64,000 bases of DNA from Metarhizium brunneum (lineage: Eukaryota; Ascomycota; Sordariomycetes; Hypocreales; Clavicipitaceae): contig NC_089427.1 of the NCBI RefSeq assembly GCF_013426205.1, forward strand, positions 3,658,001 through 3,722,000, given 5' to 3'. How positions within the stretch are numbered: the first letter of the stretch is position 1; the number at the start of each line of letters is the position of its first letter. A model generated the notes under the pieces. That model did no database searches and had not been told where the DNA came from. It saw only the letters and a list, made by a program, of their open reading frames with translations. The translations under genes and the position numbers were made by a program. Below are positions 1 to 11,084 of the stretch, one piece after another.

Positions 1-171
1 CGTCCGCGCCATGTGTTGAAGATCAATGTAAAAGACGCTACTTTGCTGTCCGTAATTCTGCTTGCCCTACCACGTTGAGTTGAAGACAATGTGTTTATCA
101 TAATGTACCTAAGAAAACCCCATGCACTTTCTAATGAAGCCACTCCTTTCATTAGACCATGTTCGCTCCTT

Positions 172-3100
172 CTAAAACAGCCCATCAATCTCGCCGGTTT
201 CCGTGTCGACATCCACATTCAGATATCCTGGAGCTGTGGGAAGACCAGGAATTGTCTGGATGTCGGCGGCCAATGCGTACCTGTATTGTTCACGTTGGTT
301 AGCTTGGGTCCCCGTGGCAAAGTCCTCATCCATCAACTTACAGATACCCTGCACCAGCGGCCATACGGACGTCCCGAATCGGAACGGTAAAGCCGGTAGG
401 AGCACCCTTCAGATCAGGGTCGTGAGAGAGAGAATATTGCGTCTTCGCGATGCAAATGGGCAAATTGCCATATCCTTGTCTAGTGTACGTGTCGACCTTC
501 TTCTGGGCCAGCTCGCTGAACTCAACCTTGGCAGCACCGTACATTTTCTGCCCAATAGCCTCGATACGTTCCTGGATAGTGCCGTCCAGTCCGTAGGTAA
601 GAGTGAGGTTCTTGGGTTTCTCGCAAGCAGCGATAACGCCCTTGGCCAGGTCAACGGCTCCTTGGCCACCGTGAGCCCAGTGGTCGGCCAGGATAGCATC
701 TTCAGCACCAGCAGACAAGGCCTCCTCGCGAACAACTGCAATCTCAGCATCCGTGTCGGTGGCAAACTTGTTGATGGCGACAACTACGGGAATACCAAAC
801 GACCTGGCGTTGCTGATATGCTTCTTGAGGTTGACACAGCCAGCGCGCAGAATTTCTACATTTTCCTGCGTGTAGACGGCGTCTAGGGGAGCGCCGGGAG
901 CAATGGGGGGGCCGCCGCCGTGGACCTTGAGGGCGCGAACGGTAGCTACGACGACGACTACGTCGGGGACAAGGCCAGAAGTGCGGCACTTGATGTTGAA
1001 GAAGCGCTCACCGCCCATGGTGAAGTCAAAGCCAGCTTCAGTGACGACGAATCCAGCTGATTGGCTGTGGTTCTCGTCCGGCTCGGTACCGGCCAGCTTC
1101 AATGCGAGCTTGTCAGCGATGATGGAGCTCTGTCCAATGCTGATATTGGCGAACGGGCCAGCGTGGACAAACACAGGTGTTCCCTCCAGGGTCTGCATAA
1201 GATTGGGCTTAATGGCATCCTTCATCAAGGCCGTCAAAGCACCGCCAGCACCAATATCATCACAGGTGACTGGGTCACCGTTGCGGGAAGTAGCAACAAC
1301 CATGCGTCCCAGGCGCTCGCGCATGTCTGCCAAGCTCGTGCTCAAGGCGAGAATAGCCATGCACTCACTGGCAACAGAGATGTCGAAGCCAGTTTCACGG
1401 GACTGGCCCTTCTCGGTTGGGGCAGTGCCAACAGTAACACCGCGCAGATGGCGGTCGTTGACGTCTAGCACACGTCTCCAGGTAATGGTGTCGGGGTCAA
1501 TATCAAGGCGGGCAAATCGTCGGATTTCCTCCTCGCTGAGGGCGTCAGGGTCGGTCTTGTCAATGCCCAGCTTTTTCAAGCGGCGGAACATGACGGGAGC
1601 AAACTTTCGCACTCCATTCTTGGCGGGCACAAGTCGTCTATAGAGAGGTCCATCCTTCTGGGTGTTTTCGTGGAACATGCGAGTTTCAATAGCCGCAGCC
1701 AAAAGGTTATTGGCAGCAGTAATGGCGTGAATATCACCAGTCAAGTGCAAGTTGAACTCATCCATGGGAATCACTTGGCTGTAGCCACCGCCTGCAGCGC
1801 CACCCTTGATGCCAAAGGTCGGGCCCTGGCTAGGTTGCCGGACGTTGGCAAACGTTAGCCGTCCCACGTGAGCTCCGAGAGCCTGGGCAAGGCCCATAGT
1901 GGTGGTGGATTTGCCCTCTCCCAAAGGTGTGGGCGTGATACCAGTAACCACGACGTAACGACCGTTCCTGCGATGGTCGAGGCGCTTCAGCAGATCAAGG
2001 TCAACTTTGGCCTTGTAGGCACCGTAGGGTTCCAGCTCATGCGGAGCAATGCCAACCTCGGCGGCAATTCGAGTGATTTGCTTGGGTTTCTGGTCTCGAG
2101 AAATGGCGATGTCGGACGGCACAGGGGTCTTCAACTTGAGCGGGAGAGGAATCGTCTTTCTGATCTTCTCCTTCTCAAAGAAGAGATTGGTGGCCTCGAC
2201 AACATTTTGCAGAAGCATGGCAACAGTCATGGGACCCACGCCGCCGGGGACGGGGGTAATGACGGAGGCAACTTTGGAGGCACCCTCGAAGTCAACATCA
2301 CCGACCATGCGCTGGCCACTCTTCTTGGAGGCGTCGGGGATGAAATTGGTGCCGACATCAATGACAACGGCGCCTTGTTTCAACCATTCGGCCTTGACAA
2401 ACTGAGCTTGTCCAATGGCAGCAATGACGATGTCAGCGTGCTGGAGGTAGTTTTCCAGCCCCTGGGTCTTGGAGTGACAGACAATGACGGTGGCATCAGC
2501 ATGGCGCAAGAGATAGCTGATGGGTCCGCCAACGATGTTGCTTCGGCCGAGAACAACGGCGGTCTTGCCAGCGATCTGGACGCCTGCCTCCTTGAGCATG
2601 TACATGACGCCCTTGGGAGTACACGGCGTGAAGATTGGAGCGCCGCCACGCTTGGCCAACTCGCCAATGTTGTTCGTTCCGAAGCCGTCGACATCCTTTT
2701 CGTCAGCCACAGCAGAAGTGATGCTGTACTCGGAGATGTTGGCGGGAAGGGGCAGTTGAACTAAAATGCCATTTACCGTGGCATCGTGGTTGAGGCGACG
2801 GATCTGGTCGAGCAGCTCGGGCTCGGAAATATCGACCGGGAATTGGAGGAGTTCGCAAGCGACGCCAGCCTACAGGTATATGAGGTGTTAGCAATGTACC
2901 CTGCCCGGCACATGTAGAGCAACATGAAGAAGAGTCGTACCTCTGCGGCGGCCTTGAGCTTCATGCGCACATAGGTGGCTGCAGACACGGGATTGCCCGG
3001 TTAGCTTAAGCCCACGATGGCGGGGGAGGGGTCAAGAAAAAAATCGGGCGAAATGGGACGAACAAGAGTCTGAGCGGTCGCCAACTGTCGAATGCAGAGT

Positions 3101-3322
3101 CAGTACCAGTTTGCAATGTGCAATTACGAATAGAAATGCAGGGGCAGCAGCAAGCGTCTGGGAGATTGAAGACTGAGGACTGCAGGATGCGGGCGTACCT
3201 TGGATAATCTTCAGAGAGGGCTTGTAGCGGGGGTTGAGCTTTTGCTTCTCGACAATCTCTGCACCGATTCTCTCACGGATGCTCTTGGCGATGGCGGTGC
3301 CATCCAGTACCCGGGCAGTCAT
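172..3322 (-). CDS. ADE3: C1-tetrahydrofolate synthase (trifunctional)
   Basis: Interconverts one-carbon units on tetrahydrofolate: methylene-THF dehydrogenase, methenyl-THF cyclohydrolase and ATP-dependent formyl-THF synthetase, feeding purine synthesis. Five exons read on the minus strand: 3199-3322, 3064-3084 (only 21 bases), 2941-2978, 342-2869 and 172-280. They sum to 2,820 bases, giving 939 residues, the usual family size. The N-terminal third is the dehydrogenase/cyclohydrolase domain, with the YVRMK active-site motif (the Y at the exon 3 start), GRSNIVGGP and [10 protein letters not shown]. From about residue 315 comes the synthetase, with the nucleotide-binding [13 protein letters not shown] motif and the conserved end [20 protein letters not shown]. 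The last intron splits codon Leu of AGAGYLYAL; the 3' end is therefore a separate 109-base exon. I chose the ATG at 3322 because family homology (MTARVLDG) begins there. An in-frame ATG at 3721 exists, and the stretch between is described separately. Confidence 0.95.
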
Positions 3323-3450
3323 GGCTGCGCTTGAGGCGAATCGTTGACGGCGATGCAAGGACGGGTGTATGGCGAGAGGCGAGGAACCCAGGCGGGCGGG
3401 ACGACGAGGAAGAGAAGTCGTGGAGTAGAAGCGTGAGGGCGATGACAGTG
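3323..3450 (-). other. In-frame presequence-like extension upstream of ADE3
   Basis: Reading frame stays open upstream of the ADE3 ATG. The roughly 40 residues just before it are rich in Arg, Ser and Pro with no Asp or Glu, and end in RRQRFASSA immediately before Met. That composition is typical of a mitochondrial targeting peptide with an R-2/R-3 cleavage site. No ATG lies within the stretch; the nearest in-frame one is at 3721. A near-cognate start or an upstream spliced exon would be needed for it to be translated. Confidence 0.4.
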
Positions 3451-4130
3451 GCGACGACAGCGGTGTTGTGCCGCTGACATGTGCTAGAGCCAGCGGCAGG
3501 AGGCCGGTGCCGGGGCTTTGTGGGTGGCCTGCAGGCTGCTGGCCGCCGCATTGGGCGACTCGGACGACTGCGGCTGCGGCCGCGGATGTACACGTGGGAC
3601 CTGGTCTGGGCAGTCTAGAGGACCGCAAGCAAGTCGAGCAAGTCGAACAGAAATCTCTTGCGCCGGCGGCAGGTCCTGCTGCAGTCTGTGATGGCCTCTG
3701 TGAGCCAGTTGAGCCCAGCATGCGGGCCGAAGTTGTCGTCGAGTGCGTCTCGCGTCGCCCCGTTACTGTACAACGCATCATCAACTTGCGCGCTGACGCT
3801 CCATGCCGCTGCGAGCACGCACGGTACAGCTTCCGAGGAGCCATGGCCGGGGGTTCAATCTTCAATACGTCGGCAGGTCTGCTGTTTGACAGCCATAAGG
3901 CCCGAGTGTGTCCTGCAAGACTAAATGCTCGTGCTCGGTGATCTGTATGCTGCAGTTATGAATCAAGAAGCGAAATCAGAGCATTCGCAGGGCAGAGAGA
4001 CACGTTGTTATGAACTAACGACTCGGCAGATGGCCGAACGGCAAGAGCCACGCCAAGGATTTGACTTTTTTTCTGGCCTGGGGCGATTTCCAATGTCTTT
4101 GTTCGGTGAGCGGAGCCCGTCAGCCAGGCT

Positions 4131-4150
4131 CAGCCAAGGTCAGCCAAGGT
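4131..4150. repeat. Two tandem copies of CAGCCAAGGT
   Basis: The 10-base unit is repeated exactly, and a partial third copy (CAG) follows. It lies in the intergenic region upstream of ADE3. Confidence 0.8.
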
Positions 4151-4607
4151 CAGTCTAGTTTGGAAAACGCAGGTCTGGCGGGTACTGACCTGACCTTGGC
4201 CGTCCTCCAAGCAGGTCGTGGGTTGGGGTTCTTTTTAAACCTACAAGCTCCCTTTTGACCTCTGCGATTTCTCAAGTCCCCCTAGAACCTCCCCCCCCCC
4301 CTCACTTGATGTATCGCAGGGCCCGGCCGTCTTGTCATCTACTAGCGACAGAGCGGGCAGGTCCATGGCTAATGCTCGACGCTGTGCCTGCAACACTCGG
4401 CACGTCGGCCAATGGCTCTATTTTGATGACCAACAAATTCGCATCACCAGCGTGGGGGCAACTTGGACTACCCCAGCTTTTGCCCATGAACATGATGAGA
4501 AAGCGGCCACTACTTAAGACCCGAGGCTCCCGCCCGCACTCCGCATGAGGAGCAGTGGTGCATTGGCGCACAAAAGCAGCAAAGTCCACGGTCCATGATG
4601 CCGAGAC

Positions 4608-4637
4608 TTCCCCAGATTCCCCAGATTCCCCAGACAT
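4608..4637. repeat. Short tandem repeat, unit CCCCAGATT
   Basis: About three copies of a 9-base unit sit in intergenic DNA. It looks like a small minisatellite; no function is indicated. Confidence 0.75.
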
Positions 4638-5559
4638 GGGCCGACTGTCGACATATTGGGGCATACATGGTTGTCAGGAAAGGAAGCTCATTACGTATTC
4701 TAACAACGGTGAGCCTGCAGCGCTACCCCCCAGTTTCCTCTTGTACACGTCTCATACCTTTGATGAAACCGTAGTCGGTGATCTGAGATGCCAGACAATC
4801 TCAGATCCCCCTATCCCACCCCTCCGGTCTGTAAGGAGCTGCCAACCAAGCTCTCCCCCTCCCACCACTTTCATCCAGCTACCAAACCTGCCCGCCATAT
4901 CGGCCCATCCAGACAAAACTAGGCCAAGCTGAGGTGTCAAGTCGCCCGCGAACTGATCCTTTGTCCGAGCACGACGGCGAGGGGTTATCGCCACGCTTTG
5001 AGGTGGCGTCAGGAGCCGCATAAGCTGTTAGCTAACAGGAACTAACCGATTCGTGGGTGACGGTTGGCAATGGTATGCTGGCGCGGAATTGGTGGCAACA
5101 GCATGTCAACGCCGGCATCAGGCATGGGATGCTTGACGGCAGCCTCCAATCGCCTGGATAGCCATTAATGCTTAGACGGTGGCATTGGCTCACCGTGGCT
5201 GTTTCGGGGCATGTGACCTGTTCTGCCATCCGAAATGCAAAGACGGAAAGTAACTGCGTGGTGCCTGCCATCTGGTCGCTGCCAAAACGGTAACTCGGGA
5301 CTACTGTCATTGGACGCAGCTTTGCTCCGTCTGGTGGTTAGTCATTTGTACTCCCCTCTACACTTTTGCCAGCCGAATACATGAGCTTCAAACTTGGGAC
5401 TCACCGCCATACACAAACTCCATCTCATCACACGCAGCACACACGGCCCAGAAACAAGGAGACGTCGTTTCATTTGAAATACAACTACAACAAGCAAGCC
5501 GTATCCGATCCATTCATCCTAGCTTCGTGCAAGACAGACCGCACGAGACCACCGCTCCG

Positions 5560-8500
5560 TCATTCCACCTCACACCACAAGGCCTGCAGCCTCATTATCT
5601 CCGCCCACTCATCCGTCCTGTTGGCATTCGCAAACCCAGACTGCATGTTGTTGAACATCTGCGCGCCCGTCGCCCCATTCTCCGTCTCATACCACCCCAG
5701 CGAGCTGTTCCCGTGCAGGTTGCCGTCCGTGGTGCCCGAGAGCACCGCCATGCTGTTCATCCCGGAGTACATGAGGCTCAGCTGGCCCTGGTGCATGGCG
5801 TTCATCATCCTCATCTCCTTCATCTCCCGGAGGAACTTGATCCTCGGCACCGTCTGCAAGTACACCTGCAGCCGCTTGTCGCCAAACGCCCTGAACGCGG
5901 CGACCCGCTCGTCGGACGCGCCGGACCCGGGCTCCCCCGCGGCGCACGCCTCCGTCCACATGCCTCGCATGCGCGGCGACCAGACCTGGCATATCTGCGC
6001 GCGCTGGTCGAGCTCCCCCCTGACGGGGAGGCGCGCGGCCAGCGGCGTGTCGGCGACGAAGCCGACGTAGCAGTCCTCGCAGAACAGGGCCTCCGGGTAC
6101 CCCCACCACTTGGCCTTCTCGCGGTCGTGTATGCCCGGGCACGGGGCCACGGCGGCGAACTTGCGCACGCAGTCGCCGTAGTAGCTGAAGACGCCGCGGT
6201 CCAGCGCCTCGAGGTACTTGTCGGCAAACTGGCGGAACCGCGGGCTCGCCGGGCAAAAGTTACACACGAGCGTCGCCTCGGGGTCCCGGGCCGCCGGCTC
6301 CAGAAACCCCCCGAGCCCCTTGGCCTTGAAAACACCGACGTAGCACGCCTCGCAGATGTCGAAGTCGTCACACCCCCCGCCCAACGTCCACCAGTTGCCG
6401 CGTACGATGCCCTTGGCCGTACACGGCACCAGCTTGCTAACAGTCCGCGCAGTCTCCCAGAACCCGTCAACGTCGTCGTCGCAGAGGGCCGCCTCGAGAG
6501 CGACAAGCACGGGCAGAGAGTTGTTGGTCAGGTCGCATGTCCAGCGCTGCCCTAGCATCTCCATCCACGCGTCGAACCCGACGTTCTGGTTTACGGCGTC
6601 GAAGGCGCCCTCAAACGCCGTCAGCGCCAGCTTGTCCATGAAGCACGTCGCGCAGGCGTGGAAGTTGTCCAGCTTCCGGCGGAAGACGTACCAGGGCCCT
6701 TCGCTGGCGGGCTTGGATGCGCCTTCGCAAACGGGCAGCTGGAGCCGGCGCGTGGCCCCCTCGACGAAGCCGGCCCAGTCGTTGCCCTCGGCGAAGCGCG
6801 CAAGGGCGCGATTCACGTACGCTGAGTTTGTGTCGCAGATCCATTTGTCCTCGGCGCCTTGGCCGTCGCGCGGCGTGAAGCTGGATGCGAATGCGGTGCC
6901 GGCGATCTTGTCCTCGTAGCATGCTTCGCAGGTGATGAACCCTTTGATCTCGTTGTTCCGCATCCCGTAGTACTTGACGCCTTCTTTTCCAGTCGTCGCT
7001 TCTTTGCCCTTGCAGTTGGGGATCGTGAGGCGATGGGTCGCGTAGGCCCGCAGGCCGTCTAGGTCGTTGCGCTGGAGGGCTTGTTTCCACAGGTGGTCTT
7101 TGACGCGCGGGTACCAGAATCGACAGGTAGAGGAGGATCCTTCCTCGGCGAGGATTCGCTTGAACTGTCCCGCTAGCGGCGTGCCTCGGATGTGATCCTC
7201 GTGGCATTTGGTGCAGATGAGGAATCCTGGTATCTCTGGGAGGTGGTACCAGTAGAGGGAGTATTCGACGACACGATCTTCAGGGCAATACCGGACTATG
7301 TCCCTTGGTGGGCCGCTGGCTACCACTGGAGGGGGTTTAGGTTTAGGGTTTTGCAATGGACCGCGGGTATTGTCTGGCGAGGCGGCCGAGTTGCCGTGTA
7401 TGCTGAGACTGTTCATCTGCTGAGCTATGGATGCCGCATCATTCTGAGGTCGGTCATGTTGAGCCGTGCCGCCCCGGTCCGGGCCTTGTATCGGAGGGCC
7501 GGGGTTAGATGCTGCCGGTGGGCTCTGTTCGGCCTCAAGCGGTGGCTGATAGGCTTGAGCATAAACTGTATTTGTGTATTCGTTGTAGCTCGTGTTGTTG
7601 ACCGGAAGGCTTGGCTCCTGTGCCAGGACAGGCCGATATTGCTGATCTGGGGCCGTGTTTGACGCCGTGAGAGAGCCCTGTTTGTTCTCGAGCGTAGTGT
7701 ATGGGTTGACAAATGTTGTCGTTGGCGCATTATACGAGTACGTGTTTTCTGATCTCCCATATGCGTTCTGATGCGTTTGCACAACTGGAGTGGTTGAGCC
7801 TGTTCCAGCCACGGGTTGATACTGCTGGAGAGACGGTGTATTTGCAGCCACTGGCCGAGTTTGCGTGTTTGCCCAAGTATCAGCATTCGCCGCTGAAAGG
7901 GACACAGTCTCGCTCTGCTGCTGCTGAACCCCAAGCGAAGACATGGCATAAGTACTGCCATGCTGACTCGGATTCTTGACCGGTTCAGCAGGCATGGCAC
8001 AAGGTTGTCCCTGGTCTACATTGACAGAATGCTCGGGGGGTCTACAAACCGTATCCTTGCCATAATCTGCATACGGGTAATAAGTATTCCCCGGCTGTTG
8101 ATTCACTCGAGGCGCCGGCGGCGGGGGATAACCTGTCGCGGAAGAGACTCCTGGTGCAGGATTGCCATGAGCGGTTTGCCCGTGCGGCGTGCCATAAGCG
8201 TGCTGCGTAGCCGCCGCAGAAAAATACCCGCCAGCATTAGTATCCTGGAGCCTGTAGGACGCAGCCTTTTCATAACTCGACGAGCCATTCACCAGTGGTT
8301 GCTGGCTAGTCCGGGGCGGCAACGGCGGAGGCTGGTGACCGTATCCATGATATCCGGCCTGAGAAGCAGGTGTGCTCGTGTGACTACCATACGATTGTGC
8401 AGTCGACAAGTGTGGACTATTCACAGATGTCGGCGTATACTGCCCGTACGACGAGCTATTCTGCTGAGCATGAGACTGGTATTGAGATGGGCGTGTTCCT

Positions 8501-8777
8501 GCTGGCGGCGGGAAGTACATCTGCTGGGCCGCGGGCGGCGCCTAGATTGAATCAGAATAGGGTTGAGGGGGAGAAGCGATTTATACATGTAGCTAGCTAC
8601 CTGATGTGAGCCTTGGTTGCCGTACGCATACTGCGCCTGGGCCTGAGGGCCCGTCCCGTACGTATTCACACTCGCGTTCTGCTGGTCGTGCTTGGACAGT
8701 CGTTGCTGCAACTGCTGCTGGCCGGCGGCGACTGTCTTGGCCAGGCCTTTCTGGAACGCTTTGGCAAAGGAATCCAT
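5560..8777 (-). CDS. Uncharacterised protein: Q/Y-rich region plus five tandem cysteine modules
   Basis: I do not recognise this protein by name. Two exons (8601-8777 and 5560-8541, total 3,159 bases) give 1,052 residues. The start MDSFAKAFQKGLAKT at 8777 has no other in-frame ATG near it, and the 57-base intron is GTAGCT...TAG. Residues about 1-60 are Gln-rich. About 60-460 are low-complexity, rich in Gln, Tyr, Ser, Pro and Asn, resembling a prion-like segment. From about 480 to 920 a module of 90-100 residues repeats five times. Each has an aromatic pair (WY, YY, WY, WW, WW), then Phe/Leu, then CxxC: CTKCHEDH (about 502), CEACYEDK (598), CATCFMDK (691), CEACYVGV (791), CEDCYVGF (881). A further Cys and mostly a P-x-C or P-C follow before the next module. 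Four cysteines per module suggest metal binding; this is inference. The tail (about 960-1052) is Met-rich. No signal peptide or membrane segment is seen. Confidence 0.85.
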
Positions 8778-11084
8778 GGCCGTGATGAGCAAAGGGAGGC
8801 AAGAAATCACGGTCTCGGATCGATGCGGTGCACCTCCATGTCGAGCCAGCGTCGAGAGCACGATATAAGTGCCAGATACGAGTGAACAAGCATCAATTTA
8901 AACTATTAAGCTCGCAGCCATGTCTGACCGCAAGGGCTACCCCTGGACCCGCGAGGCGTTTTTACCCAGTTTCTCTCGTTTGCAGTGCATACATTCCGCA
9001 GGTTGAGAGCGTGAGGCTGAAGTGGTCTATTGACCAGGTGCAGGAGTCTAGACCTAGGTCGTCAGATTGCGGCTGATCGGAGCTCGCTTTCTGACAGCCA
9101 TGACTGCGGGAGGGAGCTCGTCAGCCCTATCATGTCGATGATGGCACGGTGCGTCTTGGGGGCTCTGTTGGGGGGAGATTGCGGCATTTTGGTCAGGCGC
9201 ATCAAGTCAAGGAGCTGGCATCGCATGGTGGCTGGCCGATGAGATCGATTCACAACGCTTCTTGGCCTTGGATGGCAGTAAATGACATACCCTTTTATCT
9301 TACTTTTTTGGGCATTAATACAATGGCTCTCGTATAGTTAAGCAAGCAAGCTTCAAAGGATAGCCAGAGCGCATTATGTCAATCAAAGGTGAAACGACTG
9401 CCAGGCTCAAGTTGTGGCTGGTTAGCCTGGAGCCGTAGCCATATGAATACATACCGTATCATAGTCAGACCATCACGAGTCGGATAATGTCCTTGTTCGT
9501 CGGACCAAACGTTGTGTCAGCAACATCAGCACCACCGAGACGTTCAGCACCGTCCTGCTAGATTATTCTATTCCCGTGAAGTCATCTGATCGAGGAGGGT
9601 GTGTCCGTGGAAGATCTGGTCCACCTGTGGCTTCAAACCAGCCAAGTCTTATCAAGCGTATCAAGGTGCGGATATGCTGCGAGTTGGCAAATAGCTAAGC
9701 TGTCCGTTCCAAGTTCCAATACAGGCTTTATATGAGAGCAGCCTGACTGCCAGCGGGGAAAAATGCTTCTTCTTGGCCTATACGTCGCAAAGGTTTGATT
9801 AGCAGAGCACATGGGAACAAGACAAGAATAGTAGGCCAGGATATGCAGCCAAACATGAACCCTTGCTCATCCTGCTCGTCACAATCAGCAGATATGGATC
9901 GATTGAAGGTATCTCCAGGCACCTGATTTCATGCCTTGGCGCACTTTTCGGGCTGAAAATACGGGAATAAGCTCATGTCCCAGACGGCAACTCCAAAGAG
10001 AAGACAGACAGGGGCAAACATTGCCGTTGTAAAGTGTACATCGCCAGGCATTGCAGGCGTTTCACGGAGGCTTAGGAAGACGATTCATCTTAACGGGCTG
10101 GAGCTGCTACCAGTTTGCAAGTCAAAACTCATCAAATCACTTTCTCTATGCGTAACCAGACGTTGCTCGTTTCTGCAACATGTGTCCGTTTATCGTGGGC
10201 ATAACCAGCACAGTCGGCGACGGCTCCTCACGATCTATGCGAGGACGTGCGAGCGCCCCGAAATCCCATCTGTTTCCTCACCCTATAATCAGCGATGCTG
10301 CGGCTCGAGTCAACCTGCGTCAAGTCTACATATGTAGTCCCAGGTGGCTGAAGTGTAAGCTGGCATCGCAAAGGACATCGATGCAACACAACTGAGTCGA
10401 GGAGCTCGTCTTGACGCAACGCGCGACGCGGCAACAGCTCATCTCGCCATCCTGCTTGTACGTCAAGTTTTCTGATAATCGACATGTTTCGTTGCACACT
10501 CGTGGCTAGACAGTTGTGCGTCAGCATTACCTGACTAGCAAAATGGCCGACTACAAAGGAGGGCTCCATGTCTCATAAGTACGCAACCAAACGTCCTTTG
10601 CTATCCGGCATGTGATGCAAACAGCTACCGAGTATACATGTATGCATTTGGTATCAGATATCACCTGCCCACTTTTTCTTCAGCGCTGCTTCGTTTCTTT
10701 TGTACGTGATGAAAGTTAAAAGTTGAGCAGGGGATCCGCATGTTCTCGCTTGATTGCCGCTGATGCGCCGTTGATGGAGAGACGTCTGGTGTTCTCAACA
10801 AAATAACCTGTGGCTTACAGGATACATCTGCTCTGTGACTCGTCCAAGCATGCTGTCCGACTCCCCTTTGGCTCCGGCATTCGTAAAGGGCCAGAGCAAA
10901 GGGGGGGAAGGGCAAAAAGTACAAGTAGTGCCACGACGCCGCTGGATATCCGTTCTCGTTTTCTCATCCCAAGGAGAGCCATCGTTTACATTTCAAGTTC
11001 CAGGCTCTCTCTTTTCGCCAGCTCCCGTTGAACTGCGCAGAGGCCAACACAGCACATCATACAACACCCACCCATACTTTGAAC
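8778..11084. other. Intergenic region between two divergent genes
   Basis: Contains the promoters of the cysteine-module gene (leftward) and the amine-oxidase-like gene (rightward). Only short scattered open frames are present, and I see no additional gene, RNA gene or repeat. Confidence 0.6.

Larger units (their letters stand above)
3451..5559. other. Intergenic region without supported gene
   Basis: Lies between the 5' side of ADE3 and the 3' end of the cysteine-module gene. Only short, low-complexity open frames are seen. It holds two small tandem repeats and a run of eleven C near 4292-4302. I see no gene. Confidence 0.6.

Noticed and set aside
1868..2764. 298-codon plus-strand open frame inside ADE3
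   Set aside because: It is antisense to conserved ADE3 coding sequence with strong codon bias; no independent evidence of coding.
5527..6555. 342-codon plus-strand open frame over the cysteine-module gene
   Set aside because: Arises from high GC at third positions of the minus-strand gene; low-complexity Arg/Pro/Leu/Val translation.
11028..11084. Upstream start for the amine-oxidase-like protein at 11028
   Set aside because: The codon there is TTG; the first ATG in frame is at 11085.
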